From: Takakia lepidozioides
Taxonomy: Eukaryota; Streptophyta; Takakiopsida; Takakiales; Takakiaceae
Length of the DNA: 60,000 nt
Reading direction: 5' to 3'
Assembly (NCBI GenBank): GCA_030704615.1
Contig: CM060734.1
Span: forward strand, 57,182,042-57,242,041
Shown here piece by piece: positions 59,534 through 60,000 of this stretch (position 1 is the first letter of the stretch; each line of letters begins with the position of its first letter). A program made the translations under genes and the position numbers. Below the pieces are notes generated by a model, which was not told where the DNA came from, ran no database searches, and was given only the letters and a program-made list of their open reading frames with translations.

Positions 59534-60000
59534 ATGTTCTTCCACGTATATTTGGAGCGGAACATGCAACTGCATCCGCGGCACTTTGGACCTCATTTGA
59601 AAGACAAACTCGTATCCAAGCTCATACAAGACGTGGAAGGTACATGCAGGTATGCACCATCAAATTCTTTCAAAACCCTTAGGATCTGCCTGCTTGACAA
59701 TTTCCGATCTCTGCATAAACCCGGCGTGGGTTCTATGGCCGCAAGGTTGCTCAAGCACAGTGCAGTAAGTTTGGTTCTGCATCAATGTAGTGAGTACCAA
59801 ATTAAATTTGGTTTCTATCTCTTTCTCTGGGTGCAGTGGGCGGCATGGATTTGTGGTAGCTGTGACAGCCGTGGAGACAATTGGGCAAGGCCTTATCCGG
59901 GATGGAACAGGATTCGTCACCTTTCCTGTGAAGTATCAGTGTGTAGTTTTCCGGCCATTTAAAGGCGAGATTCTGGAGAGTGTGGTCACGATGGTCAACA
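59534..60000 (+). CDS. RPB7: RNA polymerase II subunit RPB7 (3' partial)
   Basis: Exon 1 (59534-59649) starts with MFFHVYLERNMQLHPRHFGP, the highly conserved RPB7 N-terminus (tip domain), and ends at EGTC plus AG before a GTATGC donor. Exon 2 starts at 59837 after GTGCAG, reads SGRHGFVVAVT, then GQGLIRDGTGFVTFPVKYQC and FRPFKGEILESVVTMVN, and runs off the window. Intron 1 is 187 bases (59650-59836). RPB7 pairs with RPB4 to form the stalk of RNA polymerase II. The OB-fold half should follow outside the window; part of it is seen as a pseudogene at 34.4-34.8 kb. The plant gene is often called NRPB7. Confidence 0.95.

Overview
This window looks like the nuclear genome of a land plant, most likely a seedless one (lycophyte, fern or bryophyte). 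The evidence is GT-AG introns, a full-length PLS-DYW pentatricopeptide editing factor with relatives scattered nearby, an RNA polymerase II RPB7 gene, plant-type chromovirus, CACTA, Mutator-like, hAT and tRNA-SINE elements, and long stretches without genes. I cannot name the species. Most of the window is nested transposable elements and gene debris.

Layout. 1-1682: 3' part of a proline-rich gene whose C-terminus resembles plant CCCH zinc-finger protein 38/55. 1683-4948: no gene, one tRNA-derived SINE. 4949-9852: a seven-exon gene that I reconstruct as three OSB-type PDF motifs fused to a PPR-DYW editing factor (about 1,269 aa). 11.7-12.4 kb: copy 1 of a dispersed repeat. 12.6-14.1 kb and 31.2-33.5 kb: two halves of one R2-like non-LTR retrotransposon. 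They are split by a 17.1-kb insertion (14101-31200) bounded by a 9-bp target duplication and imperfect inverted ends, which suggests a Mutator-like element. Inside that insertion lies a minus-strand Ty3/gypsy-type element (about 14.6-27.2 kb) with gag, protease, a DNMT3-like cytosine-5 methyltransferase, RT, RNase H, integrase and a C-terminal PHD finger. Its RT is interrupted by a 5.0-kb CACTA element (17133-22162) carrying fragments of the PDF-PPR gene family. 28.0-30.3 kb holds two tandem arrays, one built around a 28-bp palindrome.

33.5-47.4 kb: an RPB7 pseudogene fragment, several broken PDF-PPR copies, a CACTA-like end, a large AT-rich gene-free stretch, and a 1,058-bp hAT element with a perfect 8-bp target duplication. 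47684-54652: a young chromovirus with LTRs of equal length and apparently equal sequence, inserted in copy 2 of the dispersed repeat. 55.3-57.6 kb: a decayed tubulin-tyrosine-ligase-like 12 (TTLL12) gene. 58.9-59.5 kb: copy 3 of the dispersed repeat, just upstream of RPB7, which starts at 59534 and runs off the window.

The two most unusual items are the retrotransposon that carries both a DNA methyltransferase and a PHD reader, and the fusion of organellar ssDNA-binding (PDF) motifs to an RNA-editing PPR protein. Host genes with recognisable function are linked to RNA polymerase II (RPB7, and possibly the first gene) and organelle RNA processing. Everything else is mobile DNA or pseudogenes derived from these genes.
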